Assembly (NCBI RefSeq): GCF_914484835.1
Contig: NZ_CAJZAR010000079.1
Location: 1 to 64,000 of the forward strand
Direction of reading: 5' to 3'
DNA from: Paraburkholderia tropica
Lineage (GTDB): Bacteria; Pseudomonadota; Gammaproteobacteria; Burkholderiales; Burkholderiaceae
Length of the DNA stretch: 64,000 nucleotides
The notes under the pieces: model-generated
What the model was told of the DNA's origin: nothing
Seen by the model: the letters and a program-made list of their open reading frames with translations, nothing else
Databases searched by the model: none
Shown: piece by piece, positions 42,201-51,693 of the stretch
Numbering within the stretch: the stretch's first letter is position 1
How the letters are laid out: each line of letters starts with the position of its first letter
Made by a program: the position numbers and the translations under genes

Positions 42201-42475
42201 GTTCCGGCGCGGCTGCATGAGGCGCGCGGGCAGGCACGCGCGCCACGTTCGCGCGGATTCGTGGACAGTCGCGCACCCTCGCGCACAGTCGCAAACGTAA
42301 TCGAACCCACACCGAACCCGCACCCGCAACGTAGCAGACGACGAATACGCACCCTCGCGCCCCGCACCTCATCGCGGCACGACCTGACGCCTCGCCGCCG
42401 CCGTCCACCCACCCCGCATCGCGGCCGCATTCGCGCCACGATTCTCCTTGGCATCGCGCCCAGGCTTCGCGGACA

Positions 42476-44770
42476 ATGCGAAAGTCACGCGAAAGCCGCA
42501 GGCCCTCTGCGCGCGAGCGTCCGAGCCGAAGCCATCCGACCTTGAACAAGCCCGAAATCGCCGAAATCGTCGCGAACTGCGACCGCGAGCCGATTCATCT
42601 GCTGGGCCGCATCCAGCCGCATGGCGCGCTGCTGTGCTTCGACGCGCAAGGCTGCCTGATCGCGCGCAGCGCCAACGCGTGCGAATGGCTTGGGGCCGTG
42701 CCCGGCCTCGGCGAGCCGATCACCGATCTGCATCTGAGCCCGCTCTCTCGCCAGACGATTCGCGCCGCGCTCGCCGACCGCGAGATGACGAGCGAGAGCG
42801 TCGAATGCAAGGGCGCGACGGGCGAGCGCTTCGACCTCATCATGCACTGGGCCGACGACACGCTCGTCGTCGAGTTCGAACAGATCAGCCTGAAGTCGCC
42901 GGCCGCCACGCAATTCGCGCTGTTCGCGCAGCGCGCGATCCAGCGCTTGCAGGCCGCGCGCCACGACAACGTGCGGCAACTGCTGCAAGCCGCCTCCGAG
43001 GCGATCCGCGCGATGACCGGCTTCGACCGCGTGATGGGCTATCGCTTCATGGCCGACGGCAGCGGCGAAGTGATCGCCGAAGCGAAGCGCGACGACCTGC
43101 CCGCCTATCTGCACCAGCGCTATCCCGCGAGCGATATTCCGCAGCAGGCGCGCCGCCTCTACGTGCTCAATCCGATCCGCCAGATCGCCGACGTCAACGC
43201 CGGGCCGGTGCCGATCGAGCCGCCCACGCATCCGCAGTCGGGCATGCCGTTCGACCTCAGCCACTCGGTGCTGCGCAGCGTCTCGCCGATCCATATCGAG
43301 TACCTGCGCAACATGGGCGTGGCCGCTTCGATGAGCGTGTCGATCATCCGCGACGGCCAGCTCTGGGGCCTGTTCGCCTGCCATCACGTGACGCCCTACC
43401 GCGCCTCGCACGCGGTGCGGCTTTCGTCGACGGTGCTCACACAGGTCGTGTCGATCCTGATCGGCCAGATCGAGGCGACCCAGCGCGCCGACGCCGACCG
43501 CCGCATCCACGATCTGCGCACGCATATCGCAGGCGAACTCGCGCAAGCCGATTCGCCGCTCGCCGGACTGGTGCGCGCCGCGCCCGATATCGCCGCGCTC
43601 GTCGATTGCGAAACGGTGGCGCTCGTGGTCGACAACGAAGTGGTGCTGCGCGGCAAACGCGCCGACGCCAGCACCGTGAGCCGCGAGACGCTGCTCGAAC
43701 TCGCGCAGCACATGGCGCGCACGCGCGTCGAGCATCTCGCCTGCGCGAGCACCGCCGACGCCCTGCCCGAAGCGCTCGCGCAAGGCCTCGCCGCGAACCG
43801 CGCGGCAGGCTGTCTCGCGATCCAGATGCAGGGCGACAGCCGCATCACGATCGTCTGGCTGCGCGACGAACTGGTCGAGACGATTCATTGGGCCGGCCCG
43901 CCCGACAAGGTCGTGGCGCAAGGCCCGAACGGCCCGCGCCTCACGCCGCGCGGCTCGTTCGAAGTCTGGAAGCAGACCGTCACGGGCCGCTGCCGCGACT
44001 GGAGCGAATTCGATCAGCTCGCCGCGCGCGAACTGCGTTCGATCCTCCAGGAGATCGCGCTCGTGCAGATGCGCGAATCGGAGCGCGCGCGGACCACGCT
44101 GCTCGCCACGCTCGGCCACGATCTGCGCGATCCGATCCAGACCATCAACATGGCGATGCTGCTGATGGGACGCGGCCTCGCCACCGGCAACGACACGGTC
44201 AAGCGCGTGGAAGGCTCGACGCGGCGCATGCAGTCGCTGATCGGCTATATCCTCGACGTGAGCCGCATCCGCTCGGGCATGGGGCTCGGCCTCAAGCGCG
44301 AGGACGCGCCGCTGCGCGAGCTGCTCGAATCGGTCGCCGAACAGACGCGCCTCGCCTATCCGGGCATGGTGCTCGACGTGCAGCTCGCCGACGATCTCGG
44401 CAACGCCTACGTCGACCCCGACCGGCTCACCCAGGCGCTCACCAATCTGCTCGGCAACGCGCGCAAGCACGGCGACGCGGGCGCAAGCGTCACGCTCGCC
44501 GCCACGCTCACGCCCGAAGGGCCGCGCATCGAGATCCGCAATCGCCTGCTCGAGCGTCCGACCGTGCCGTTCGAGCGCCTGCTCGATCCGTTCAAGAGCG
44601 GCTCGCTCGACAATCCGTCCAATCGCGGCGGCCTCGGCCTCGGGCTCTATATCGCGCACGCGATCGTCAAGGGCCACGACGGCACGCTCGTCGGCAGCTT
44701 CAGCGACCACGAAGCCTGCATCCGCATCGTCCTGCCCGCGGCTTCCGCGCTGCCGCGACACACGTCGTAA
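42476..44770 (+). CDS. bphP: Bacteriophytochrome histidine kinase
   Basis: A red/far-red sensor kinase of 764 aa. The biliverdin-binding cysteine is Cys35 in ANCDREPIHLLGRIQPHG. The PAS-GAF-PHY core includes the GAF motif YPASDIPQQAR and SPIHIEYLRNMGVAASMSVSI, with its chromophore-contacting His. The kinase has LLATLGHDLRDPIQTI, LLGNARKHGD and GGLGLGLYIAHAIV. The ATG at 42476 adds 22 basic residues before the domain; a TTG at 42542 would start closer to it. No heme oxygenase (bphO) or response regulator gene is adjacent. Confidence 0.94.
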   Translation: MRKSRESRRPSARERPSRSHPTLNKPEIAEIVANCDREPIHLLGRIQPHGALLCFDAQGCLIARSANACEWLGAVPGLGEPITDLHLSPLSRQTIRAALADREMTSESVECKGATGERFDLIMHWADDTLVVEFEQISLKSPAATQFALFAQRAIQRLQAARHDNVRQLLQAASEAIRAMTGFDRVMGYRFMADGSGEVIAEAKRDDLPAYLHQRYPASDIPQQARRLYVLNPIRQIADVNAGPVPIEPPTHPQSGMPFDLSHSVLRSVSPIHIEYLRNMGVAASMSVSIIRDGQLWGLFACHHVTPYRASHAVRLSSTVLTQVVSILIGQIEATQRADADRRIHDLRTHIAGELAQADSPLAGLVRAAPDIAALVDCETVALVVDNEVVLRGKRADASTVSRETLLELAQHMARTRVEHLACASTADALPEALAQGLAANRAAGCLAIQMQGDSRITIVWLRDELVETIHWAGPPDKVVAQGPNGPRLTPRGSFEVWKQTVTGRCRDWSEFDQLAARELRSILQEIALVQMRESERARTTLLATLGHDLRDPIQTINMAMLLMGRGLATGNDTVKRVEGSTRRMQSLIGYILDVSRIRSGMGLGLKREDAPLRELLESVAEQTRLAYPGMVLDVQLADDLGNAYVDPDRLTQALTNLLGNARKHGDAGASVTLAATLTPEGPRIEIRNRLLERPTVPFERLLDPFKSGSLDNPSNRGGLGLGLYIAHAIVKGHDGTLVGSFSDHEACIRIVLPAASALPRHTS

Positions 44771-44849
44771 CACGGCCAAGCCCAGGTCATAACACGCATA
44801 AAACACGCATAAAACGCCGGTAAAAACCCGCGCGCGCCCGCTTCGCCGG

Positions 44850-44877
44850 TTACACGTCCATCGCGCTTTGTTATAAT
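44850..44877 (+). promoter_or_regulatory. Sigma-70 promoter of the DeoR-family gene
   Basis: The -35 box TTACAC and a perfect -10 box TATAAT are separated by 16 bp, about 70 bp before the start codon. This is the clearest housekeeping promoter in the window. Confidence 0.65.
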
Positions 44878-44947
44878 CCGATCACGCAATCGATACAAAT
44901 CTAACGGATGTTGCGCCCCTCCCCGGCGCGGCAAGGCGGACGATCAC

Positions 44948-45715
44948 ATGGCCAAACCCGACCGGCTGCAGGCGCTCGCCGACGCGCTCGCCCAACACAA
45001 CGTCATGCATCTCAAGGACGCGGCCGCGCTGCTCGGCGTGTCCGAAATGACCGTGCGGCGCGACATCGGCGCCAATCCCGAACGCTTCACCTATCTCGGC
45101 GGCTATATCGTCAGCGCGGAGCACGTGCCCAACGCCGCGGGCTATTCGCTCGAACACGAGAAGGATCACTTCGCGGCGGCCAAGGCGCAGGCCTCGGCGC
45201 ACGCGGCGCGGCTGATCGCCGAGAACGACACGATCTTCATCGATTGCGGCACCACGCTCGCCGCCTTCGCGCGCCTGATTCCCGCGCATCTGCAGATCAC
45301 GGCCGTGTGCTATTCGCTGAACGTGGCCGAGGTGCTGCGGCGCATGCCCAACGTGCGCATGATCTTGCTGGGCGGCGTGTATGTGCCGTCGTCGGACTCG
45401 TTCGCGGGCGACGAAAGCCTGGAGATGCTGCGCCGCATGGGCATCAACAAGGCGTTTATTTCGGCGGGCGGCATCGACGAGGCGCGCGGCGTGACGTGCT
45501 GGAATTTCCACGAAGTGGCGCTCAAGCAGGCTGCGATGGCGAGCGCTGTCGAAAGTCATCTCGTTGTGGACGCAATCAAATTCGGCGTTGTAAAGGCGTG
45601 GCGTTTCGCGCAGATGGGCGACTTCGCGTCGATCATCACTGAGAAAGGCAGCGAGAAAGGTGGCGTAAAGGCTGGCGAAAAAGGCGCCACGCCGCGCAAG
45701 CGCAGCAGGGCCTGA
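44948..45715 (+). CDS. DeoR-family transcriptional regulator
   Basis: A 255-aa repressor. The N-terminal DeoR helix-turn-helix is VMHLKDAAALLGVSEMTVRRDI. The C-terminal sensor has NDTIFIDCGTTLAAFARLIP, LLGGVYVPSSDSFAG, INKAFISAGGI and SHLVVDAIKFG, the fold that binds phosphorylated sugars. A Lys/Gly-rich tail follows. It faces the sugar operon end to end and probably represses it, with a deoxyribose- or pentose-phosphate as inducer. Confidence 0.92.
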   Translation: MAKPDRLQALADALAQHNVMHLKDAAALLGVSEMTVRRDIGANPERFTYLGGYIVSAEHVPNAAGYSLEHEKDHFAAAKAQASAHAARLIAENDTIFIDCGTTLAAFARLIPAHLQITAVCYSLNVAEVLRRMPNVRMILLGGVYVPSSDSFAGDESLEMLRRMGINKAFISAGGIDEARGVTCWNFHEVALKQAAMASAVESHLVVDAIKFGVVKAWRFAQMGDFASIITEKGSEKGGVKAGEKGATPRKRSRA

Positions 45716-45722
45716 ATGCACA

Positions 45723-45754
45723 ACGGGCGGCCCGCGTAAAACGCGGCCGCCCGT
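45723..45754. terminator. Hairpin between convergent DeoR and ABC permease genes
   Basis: A stem of about 14 bp (ACGGGCGGC..CGCGT with ACGCGGCCGCCCGT) and an AAA loop lies between the two stop codons. There is no T-run, so it may act as a weak bidirectional terminator or an mRNA 3' stabiliser. Confidence 0.55.
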
Positions 45755-45772
45755 CTCGAAGCAGCAACGAAT

Positions 45773-46813
45773 TCAGCCGCGCCGGCGCAGCGCGAACAGC
45801 GTGCCCGCGACCAGAATGAACGCGCCGATCACCACCTTCTGCCAGGTGCTCGGCACGCCGATCAGAATCAGCACGTTATTGATGAGCGTGACGAGCGCCA
45901 CGCCCAGCAGCGTGCCGACCACGGTGCCGCTGCCGCCCGTGATGCGCGCGCCGCCCAGAATCACGGCGGCGATCACGTCGAGTTCCGAACCCACCAGATC
46001 GAACGGATTGGCGAGCCGCGTGTTCGACACGTGCAGGATGCCCGCCACGCCCGCCAGAAAACCCGTATAGCCGAACACGAACAGGCGGATCGCGCGCAGA
46101 TTGAAGCCGAGCCGTTCCGCAATCGCCGTGCTGCCGCCCATCGCGTAGACGCCGCGTCCCATCATCGTGCGATTGAGCAGCCACCATGTGAGCAGCGCGG
46201 CCAGCACGAGCGCAATCGCCGATGCGGGCAGCACCGCGTTGAGCCCGCCGGCGGTCTTGTAGGCGATCAGCGGAATGCGTCCGAAATGATCCATGCTGTG
46301 CGGGATATTCATGAAGAACACGGTGCCGACGAAGGTCAGCAGCACCCCGCGATACAGATACTGCGTGCCGATCGTGACGATCAGCGAAGGCGCCTGCAAA
46401 CGATGCACGAGCAGCCCGTTGATCATGCCGAGCAACACGCCGCCCACCGCGCCCGCGACCAGGATCAGCGCGAACGGCGCGTCGGGCCACCAGGCGAACA
46501 CGGCCTTGGTGATCGCATACATCGTGAGCGCGCCGATGGCCGTGAACGACACGTCGATGCCGCCCGACGCGAGCACCACGAGCGTGCCGAGCGCGAACAG
46601 CGACGTCGTGGTCGCCGAATGCAGCAGGTCGAACAGCGTGGCCCACTGAAAGAAGCGCGGATTGATCGACGCGACCACGATGCAGGTGATGACGATCAGC
46701 GTGCCGGTGAACCACTCGGGATTGCGCGCGAGCTTCGCGCGCCAGTTCAGCGGCGGCGATTGACGCGCGACTTTGACGGTATTGGACGTGCTCATGGTCT
46801 GATTCATGCTCAT
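45773..46813 (-). CDS. Sugar ABC transporter permease A
   Basis: A 346-aa RbsC-type permease with about nine helices. Diagnostic stretches are LFALGTLVVLASGGIDVSFTAIGALTMY, RTMMGRGVYAMGGSTAIAERLGF and VSNTRLANPFDLVGSELDVIAAVILGG. Three in-frame ATGs (46813, 46807, 46795) are possible starts. It ends the minus-strand sugar operon and pairs with the second permease at 49683-50714 to form a heterodimer. Confidence 0.92.
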   Translation of the reverse strand: MSMNQTMSTSNTVKVARQSPPLNWRAKLARNPEWFTGTLIVITCIVVASINPRFFQWATLFDLLHSATTTSLFALGTLVVLASGGIDVSFTAIGALTMYAITKAVFAWWPDAPFALILVAGAVGGVLLGMINGLLVHRLQAPSLIVTIGTQYLYRGVLLTFVGTVFFMNIPHSMDHFGRIPLIAYKTAGGLNAVLPASAIALVLAALLTWWLLNRTMMGRGVYAMGGSTAIAERLGFNLRAIRLFVFGYTGFLAGVAGILHVSNTRLANPFDLVGSELDVIAAVILGGARITGGSGTVVGTLLGVALVTLINNVLILIGVPSTWQKVVIGAFILVAGTLFALRRRG

Positions 46814-46889
46814 GCGGTGGCCTGCTGCGTTCGTGTCATCGGGCGAAACGGCATCGGGTGCGGTGCGTACATCACGTGCGGTGCGTACA

Positions 46890-48422
46890 TCACGCGGCCT
46901 CGGCAAGCAGCGCGCGATACAGTTCGGCTTCGGTCAGTCCTTCGGCGCGATGCTCCTCGGCGATACGGCCTTTACGCATCATCAGCACGCGGTCGGAGTT
47001 TTGCAGCAGTTCCGGCAAGTCGTCGCTGACGAGGAGAATGCCGATGCCGCGCTCCGAAAGCCGCTGCATGATGCGATAGATGATGTCCTTCGAGCCCACG
47101 TCCACACCCACGGTCGGGCCGTGCAGGATCAGCACGTGCGGGTCGATGGCGAGCCAGCGGCCGATCAGCACGCGCTGCTGGTTGCCGCCCGAGAGCGACT
47201 GCACGGCTTTGTCGACATTCGGCGTGGCGATCTGCAATTCCTTCACGGTGTCTTCGGCGAGCGCGCGGGCGCGCACGCGGTCGATCTGGCCGAAGCGGTC
47301 GCGCAGGCTCGAGATCATCGCGGTGATCACGTTGTCGCGAATCGGCTTGTCGAGAAATAGCCCTTCGTTCAGGCGGTCTTCCGGCACGTAACCGATGCGC
47401 GCGCGTTTGGCGTCGGCGGGCGTGGCGAGCACGATGGGCTGGCCTTCGAGCGTGACGCTGCCGCTTTGCGCGGGCGCGACGCCCGCGAGCGCACGCGCGA
47501 GTTCGTTGCGGCCCGAATCGAGCAGGCCCGTGATGCCGAGAATCTCGCCGCGATGCAGCGTGAACGACACGTCGCGAAATGCGCCCGCGCGGCCGAGACC
47601 GCGCACGTCGAGCAGCACGTTCGAAGCCGCCGACGCCGCGCGATAGCGTTCGGTCGAGAGCGAGCGCCCTGTCATCAGTTCGCTCAACTGCGCCTTGGTG
47701 TAATCGGTGATCGGCCCTTGCGTGACCTTCTGGCCGTCGCGCAGCACGATCACCTCGCCGCCGATCGCATAGCATTCGTCGAGCTTGTGGCTCACGAACA
47801 GCACGGTCACGCCGCTCGCGCGCAATTGCGCGAGCACGGCGATCAGGTTCGTCACTTCCTTTTGCGTGAGCGAGGTCGTGGGCTCGTCCATGATGACGAA
47901 CTTCGCCTCGCTCGCGATGGCGCGCGCGATCGCCACGAGCTGACGCGTCGCGAGCGGCAGTTGTTCGATCAGCGTGGCCTGGAAATCGGCGTCGCCGGGC
48001 AGGCCTACCGCGTTGAGCGCGCGCGCCGCCGTGCGCGCGAGTTCGCGCCGGTCGAAGGTGCGCGAGAGACGTCCGCCGTGTTCCGCGAGTTCCGCCGTGA
48101 GGCCCACGTTTTCGGCCACGTTCATGTTCGGCAGCAGCGAGAGATCCTGATAGACGGTCTCGATGCCCGCCGCGAGCGATTCGAGCGGCGACAGACTCGC
48201 ATGACGCGCGCCGTCGATCACGATCTCGCCTTCGTCGGGCGGCTGCGCGCCCGAGATGATCTTGATGAGCGTGCTCTTGCCGCAGCCGTTTTCGCCGAGC
48301 AGGTGATAGATCTGCCCGCGCTCGAACGTGAGCGTGACGCCGCGCAGCGCGTGCACGCCCGTGAAGCGCTTGTGCACGCCGAGCACCTGCAATAACGGTT
48401 CCGAAGCCATATCCTCACTCAT
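46890..48422 (-). CDS. Sugar ABC transporter ATPase (RbsA-like, two domains)
   Basis: A 510-aa protein with two nucleotide-binding domains. Domain 1 has Walker A GENGCGKST and Walker B FVIMDEPT, but a weak signature (LPLATRQ). Domain 2 has a canonical signature (LSGGNQQR), a degenerate Walker A (GLLDSGRNE) and an altered Walker B: VLILHGPT, where His-Gly replace Asp-Glu. So one composite ATP site is complete and the other is not. ATG at 48422; ATG at 48410 is also possible. Confidence 0.93.
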   Translation of the reverse strand: MSEDMASEPLLQVLGVHKRFTGVHALRGVTLTFERGQIYHLLGENGCGKSTLIKIISGAQPPDEGEIVIDGARHASLSPLESLAAGIETVYQDLSLLPNMNVAENVGLTAELAEHGGRLSRTFDRRELARTAARALNAVGLPGDADFQATLIEQLPLATRQLVAIARAIASEAKFVIMDEPTTSLTQKEVTNLIAVLAQLRASGVTVLFVSHKLDECYAIGGEVIVLRDGQKVTQGPITDYTKAQLSELMTGRSLSTERYRAASAASNVLLDVRGLGRAGAFRDVSFTLHRGEILGITGLLDSGRNELARALAGVAPAQSGSVTLEGQPIVLATPADAKRARIGYVPEDRLNEGLFLDKPIRDNVITAMISSLRDRFGQIDRVRARALAEDTVKELQIATPNVDKAVQSLSGGNQQRVLIGRWLAIDPHVLILHGPTVGVDVGSKDIIYRIMQRLSERGIGILLVSDDLPELLQNSDRVLMMRKGRIAEEHRAEGLTEAELYRALLAEAA

Positions 48423-48548
48423 CCCGACAGTGCGTTCCGTTGCTTCAAGTTGAATCAAGTGACCCGCTTCGATCGCGCGGCGCGCGCTTCGCTTCGTGGC
48501 GAAAACGCGCGCTGCGCTTCACGACACCTTCATGACGCCTTCACGCGA

Positions 48549-49553
48549 TCAGAAGTTGTATTGCTTGTAGTTCGACTTGTCGACGCTGACCCAGCCCTGG
48601 CCGCGCACGATGATGCCCTTGCCCGGACCCTTCGACACGGTCACCTTCTCGTAACCCGGCAGGCCGAGATTCGCGCCGTTCTCCACGGTCTTGCCGTCGA
48701 GCAGCAGCTTGGCGATCTTGTTCATCGCCATGCCCGCGAGCTTCGGGTCCCAGAACGCGATGCCGTTGATCGCGCCGCTTTCGAGGTACTTGCCCGCTTC
48801 CGTCGGCAGACCCGTGCCGTAGACGCAGATCTTGCCTTGCAGGCCCGCTTCCTCGACCGCGCGGCCGATGCCGATCACGTCGAGCGACGACGAGCCCTGG
48901 AAGCCCTTCAGGTCGGGATGCTTGCGCAGCGTTTCCTTCGCGACTTCATAAGCGCGTTCGCCGTCGTTATTGGTCTCGAGGTTGGTCTCGACGAGCTGCA
49001 TCTTCGGAAACTTCTTCTTCGCGTTGTCGATGCCGCCATTGGCCCATTGCACCTGCGAGCGGCTGCCGAGCGAGCCGACCAGCGTCGCCCACTTGCCTTC
49101 GCTGTGCATGCAGGTCGCGAGGCGGTCGTTGAGCGCCGCGCCATAGGCGCTGTTGTCGAAGGCCTCGACGTCGACCATCGTGTTCTTCTCGTTGTCCGCC
49201 TCGTGCGTGACGACCTTGATGCCGCGATCCATCGCCTTCTTGAGCGCCGGTTCGAGCGTCGGCGGATCGTAGGGCACCACGGCAATCGCGCTCACTTTCT
49301 TCGCGATCAGGTCGTCGATGATCTTCAGTTGCTGCGCGGCGTCGGCGCGGCCAGGCCCCGTCTGATACACGGTGATATTCGGATTGTCCTTGCCGAACTC
49401 CTTCACGCCCTCTTCCATGCGGTTGAACCAGCTGATGCCGGTCACCTTCACCACCGTGACGATGGTCTGCTTGTCGTGGGCCTGCGCCACGGCGAACGTG
49501 CCCGCCGCGAGTGCGCCAGCCGCGAGCGCGATGCTGAGTCGTTTGAGCTTCAT
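48549..49553 (-). CDS. Sugar ABC transporter periplasmic binding protein
   Basis: A 334-aa protein with a signal peptide ending AQA. The periplasmic binding fold of the ribose/autoinducer-2/rhamnose group is seen in VTGISWFNRMEEGVKEFGKDN, KVSAIAVVPYDPPTLEPALKKAMDRGIKVVTHEADN and GLQGKICVYGTGLPTEAG. The ligand is probably a pentose or deoxypentose, judged by the operon enzymes. It sits between the ATPase and the second permease. Confidence 0.93.
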   Translation of the reverse strand: MKLKRLSIALAAGALAAGTFAVAQAHDKQTIVTVVKVTGISWFNRMEEGVKEFGKDNPNITVYQTGPGRADAAQQLKIIDDLIAKKVSAIAVVPYDPPTLEPALKKAMDRGIKVVTHEADNEKNTMVDVEAFDNSAYGAALNDRLATCMHSEGKWATLVGSLGSRSQVQWANGGIDNAKKKFPKMQLVETNLETNNDGERAYEVAKETLRKHPDLKGFQGSSSLDVIGIGRAVEEAGLQGKICVYGTGLPTEAGKYLESGAINGIAFWDPKLAGMAMNKIAKLLLDGKTVENGANLGLPGYEKVTVSKGPGKGIIVRGQGWVSVDKSNYKQYNF

Positions 49554-49682
49554 CTTGTCTCCTTTGTTGTTCGCTGTCGCCCCGAAATGTCTGGCGGCGG
49601 ACGTCCGAGGCTCGATGTCCGCGCGCTGTATCGATGTGCTTTCGACGATGTACCTTCGACGATGTACCTTCGATAACCGGCT

Positions 49683-50714
49683 TCAGCCTGGCCGCTTGCG
49701 CGCGCCCTGCGCCGCGCCGATTCCGAAGATCGAGCGCACGCGTTCCGCGCCCGCGAACGCGAGCGAGAGCAGCAGCAGGAAGCCCCACGCGCAATCGCCG
49801 AAGAATTGCGACACGCCCATCAGGTTGAACAGGCTCGACAGGAATTGCAGCACCGTCGCGGCAAAAAACACGCAGATGATGCGTCCATAGCCGCCCGACG
49901 GATTCACGCCGCCCATCACCGCAATCAGGATCGCGATCAGCAGATACGAATTGCCGTAATCCCATTTCGCGCTGAGCGTGTGCGAGACGCTCACGAGACC
50001 CGCGAGCGAGGCCATCACGCCGCACATCGCGTAGGTGGTGATGAGCATGCGCGCGCGCGGAATGCCCGCATAGAACGCGGCGCGCTGATTCGTGCCCATC
50101 AGATAGAGGCGCAAGCCGAACGGCGTGCGCCGCAGCAGCCAGCCGAGCACGATCACCACCGCGACGAACAGCAGGAACGAGATCGGCACCTGAAAGAACG
50201 TGCCGTTGCTGATATCGGCGAGCGGTTCGACATAATCGACGTGCACCGATGCGCCATTGCTGAGCGCCACCGCAATGCCCGTGAACAGCAGTTGCGTGCC
50301 GAGCGTGCAGAGAATCGGCGTGAGGCCGAGCCGCGCGATCACGACGCCGTTGAGCAGCCCGCCAAGCAATCCCATGCCCACCACGATCGCGCAGAACAGC
50401 GCGGTGTAGAGCGCGGGCGAATCGTCGCCGCTCACGACATGCGGCACGATCAGCGCCGCGATCATGCCCGAGAGATTCGCGAGCCCCACGCCCGAGAGAT
50501 CGATGCCGCCGTTGCCCGAGAGCATCGAGAGCATGATGCCGAGCGCGAGCAGCGCGACCTCGGGCAACTGCGAACCCATCGACTGCAGATTGTCGATGCC
50601 GACGAACTGGCCGTGCGAGAGCGCAATGGCGACCAGCACGACGAGCAGATTCACGGCCAGCAGAAAATTCAGTTGCCGGTCGCCGAAACATCGAGCCAAA
50701 AACGAAGCCTTCAT
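49683..50714 (-). CDS. Sugar ABC transporter permease B
   Basis: A 343-aa RbsC-type permease: VALLALGIMLSMLSGNGGIDLSGVGLANLSGM, TPFGLRLYLMGTNQRAAFYAGIPRARM and SYLLIAILIAVMGGVNPSGGYGRI. It differs clearly from permease A, so the channel is heterodimeric. The ATG at 50714 has AGGA eight bases upstream. It follows the kinase gene by 40 bp. Confidence 0.92.
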   Translation of the reverse strand: MKASFLARCFGDRQLNFLLAVNLLVVLVAIALSHGQFVGIDNLQSMGSQLPEVALLALGIMLSMLSGNGGIDLSGVGLANLSGMIAALIVPHVVSGDDSPALYTALFCAIVVGMGLLGGLLNGVVIARLGLTPILCTLGTQLLFTGIAVALSNGASVHVDYVEPLADISNGTFFQVPISFLLFVAVVIVLGWLLRRTPFGLRLYLMGTNQRAAFYAGIPRARMLITTYAMCGVMASLAGLVSVSHTLSAKWDYGNSYLLIAILIAVMGGVNPSGGYGRIICVFFAATVLQFLSSLFNLMGVSQFFGDCAWGFLLLLSLAFAGAERVRSIFGIGAAQGARKRPG

Positions 50715-50754
50715 GGACATCATCCTGTGCGAGTTCGTCAACGCGCGCCGCGTT

Positions 50755-51693
50755 TCAATGCGCCGCCACGGGCGCGCGCGCGAGCATCGCGTCCACTTCC
50801 GCGCGCGTGGGCATGGACGGCGCGGTGCCGGGACGCGTCACCGAAATGCCCGCGAGCGCGCAACCGAAACGCGTGGCCGCGAGCGCGTCGTCGCCGCGCG
50901 CGAGTGCCGCCGCGAAACCGCCAGTGAAGCCGTCGCCCGCGCCCGCCGTTTCCACCACCGGCCCGCATTGGTACGCGGGCAGCAGCACCGAGGCGTCGCG
51001 CGTGTGCAGCAGCGCGCCCGCCTCGCCAAGCGTGACGACCACCGCGCCCGCGCCCTTCGCGAGCAGCACGTCGGCGGCGCGGCGCGCGTCGTCGGCGTTG
51101 CGCACTTCGATGCCGGTGAGCGCGGCCGCTTCGGTTTCGTTAGGCGTGACGTAATCGCAGAGCGCGTAGATATCGTCGGGCAGCGCCATCGCGGGCGCCG
51201 GATTGAACACCGTGGTCACGCCATGGCGACGCGCGATTTCGAGCCCGCGACGCGCGGCGTCGAGCGGCTGTTCGAGTTGCGTGACGAACACGCGCGAGGC
51301 CGCGATATCGGCTTCGATCGCTTCGGCATCGGCGGCTTCCATCGTGCCCGCCGCGCCCGGCGCGACGATGATCGCGTTCATGCCCGTGGTTTCGTCGACG
51401 AAGATATGCGCCGCGCCCGTGGCCATGCCGTCGATGGCCGGAGCACGCGCGGTGATGCCTTCAGCGGCCCAGGTCGCGCGCGCGATCTCGCCGAACGCGT
51501 CGTTGCCCAGACGCGTGCAGAACACCACGTCCGCGCCCGCACGCGCCGCCGCCACCGCCTGATTCGAGCCCTTGCCGCCCGGCCCCATCGCGAACGCCGA
51601 GCCCGCGATGGTCTCGCCGATCACCGGCATGCGACGCGCGCGAAACGCGAGATCGGTCACATAAATCCCGAGGATGACGACGCGCTCGCTCAT
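50755..51693 (-). CDS. Ribokinase-family sugar kinase
   Basis: A 312-aa PfkB-family kinase. GPGGKGSNQAVAAARAGADVVF is the substrate-binding GG motif, NPAPAMALPDDIYALCDYVTPNETEA the central block, and ETAGAGDGFTGGFAAALARG holds the catalytic Asp in the anion hole. In a DeoC operon the likely substrate is deoxyribose (DeoK role) or ribose. The ATG overlaps the stop of the mutarotase gene (ATGA). Confidence 0.92.
   Translation of the reverse strand: MSERVVILGIYVTDLAFRARRMPVIGETIAGSAFAMGPGGKGSNQAVAAARAGADVVFCTRLGNDAFGEIARATWAAEGITARAPAIDGMATGAAHIFVDETTGMNAIIVAPGAAGTMEAADAEAIEADIAASRVFVTQLEQPLDAARRGLEIARRHGVTTVFNPAPAMALPDDIYALCDYVTPNETEAAALTGIEVRNADDARRAADVLLAKGAGAVVVTLGEAGALLHTRDASVLLPAYQCGPVVETAGAGDGFTGGFAAALARGDDALAATRFGCALAGISVTRPGTAPSMPTRAEVDAMLARAPVAAH

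Noticed and set aside
42485..44806. Open frame of about 770 codons antisense to the bacteriophytochrome gene
   Set aside because: It mirrors the codon pattern of the real gene in GC-rich DNA, is rich in Arg/Ala/His and has no recognisable domain.
44780..44815. Short direct repeats of ACACGCATAAA after bphP
   Set aside because: Only two imperfect copies; too little for a CRISPR, iteron or other functional repeat.
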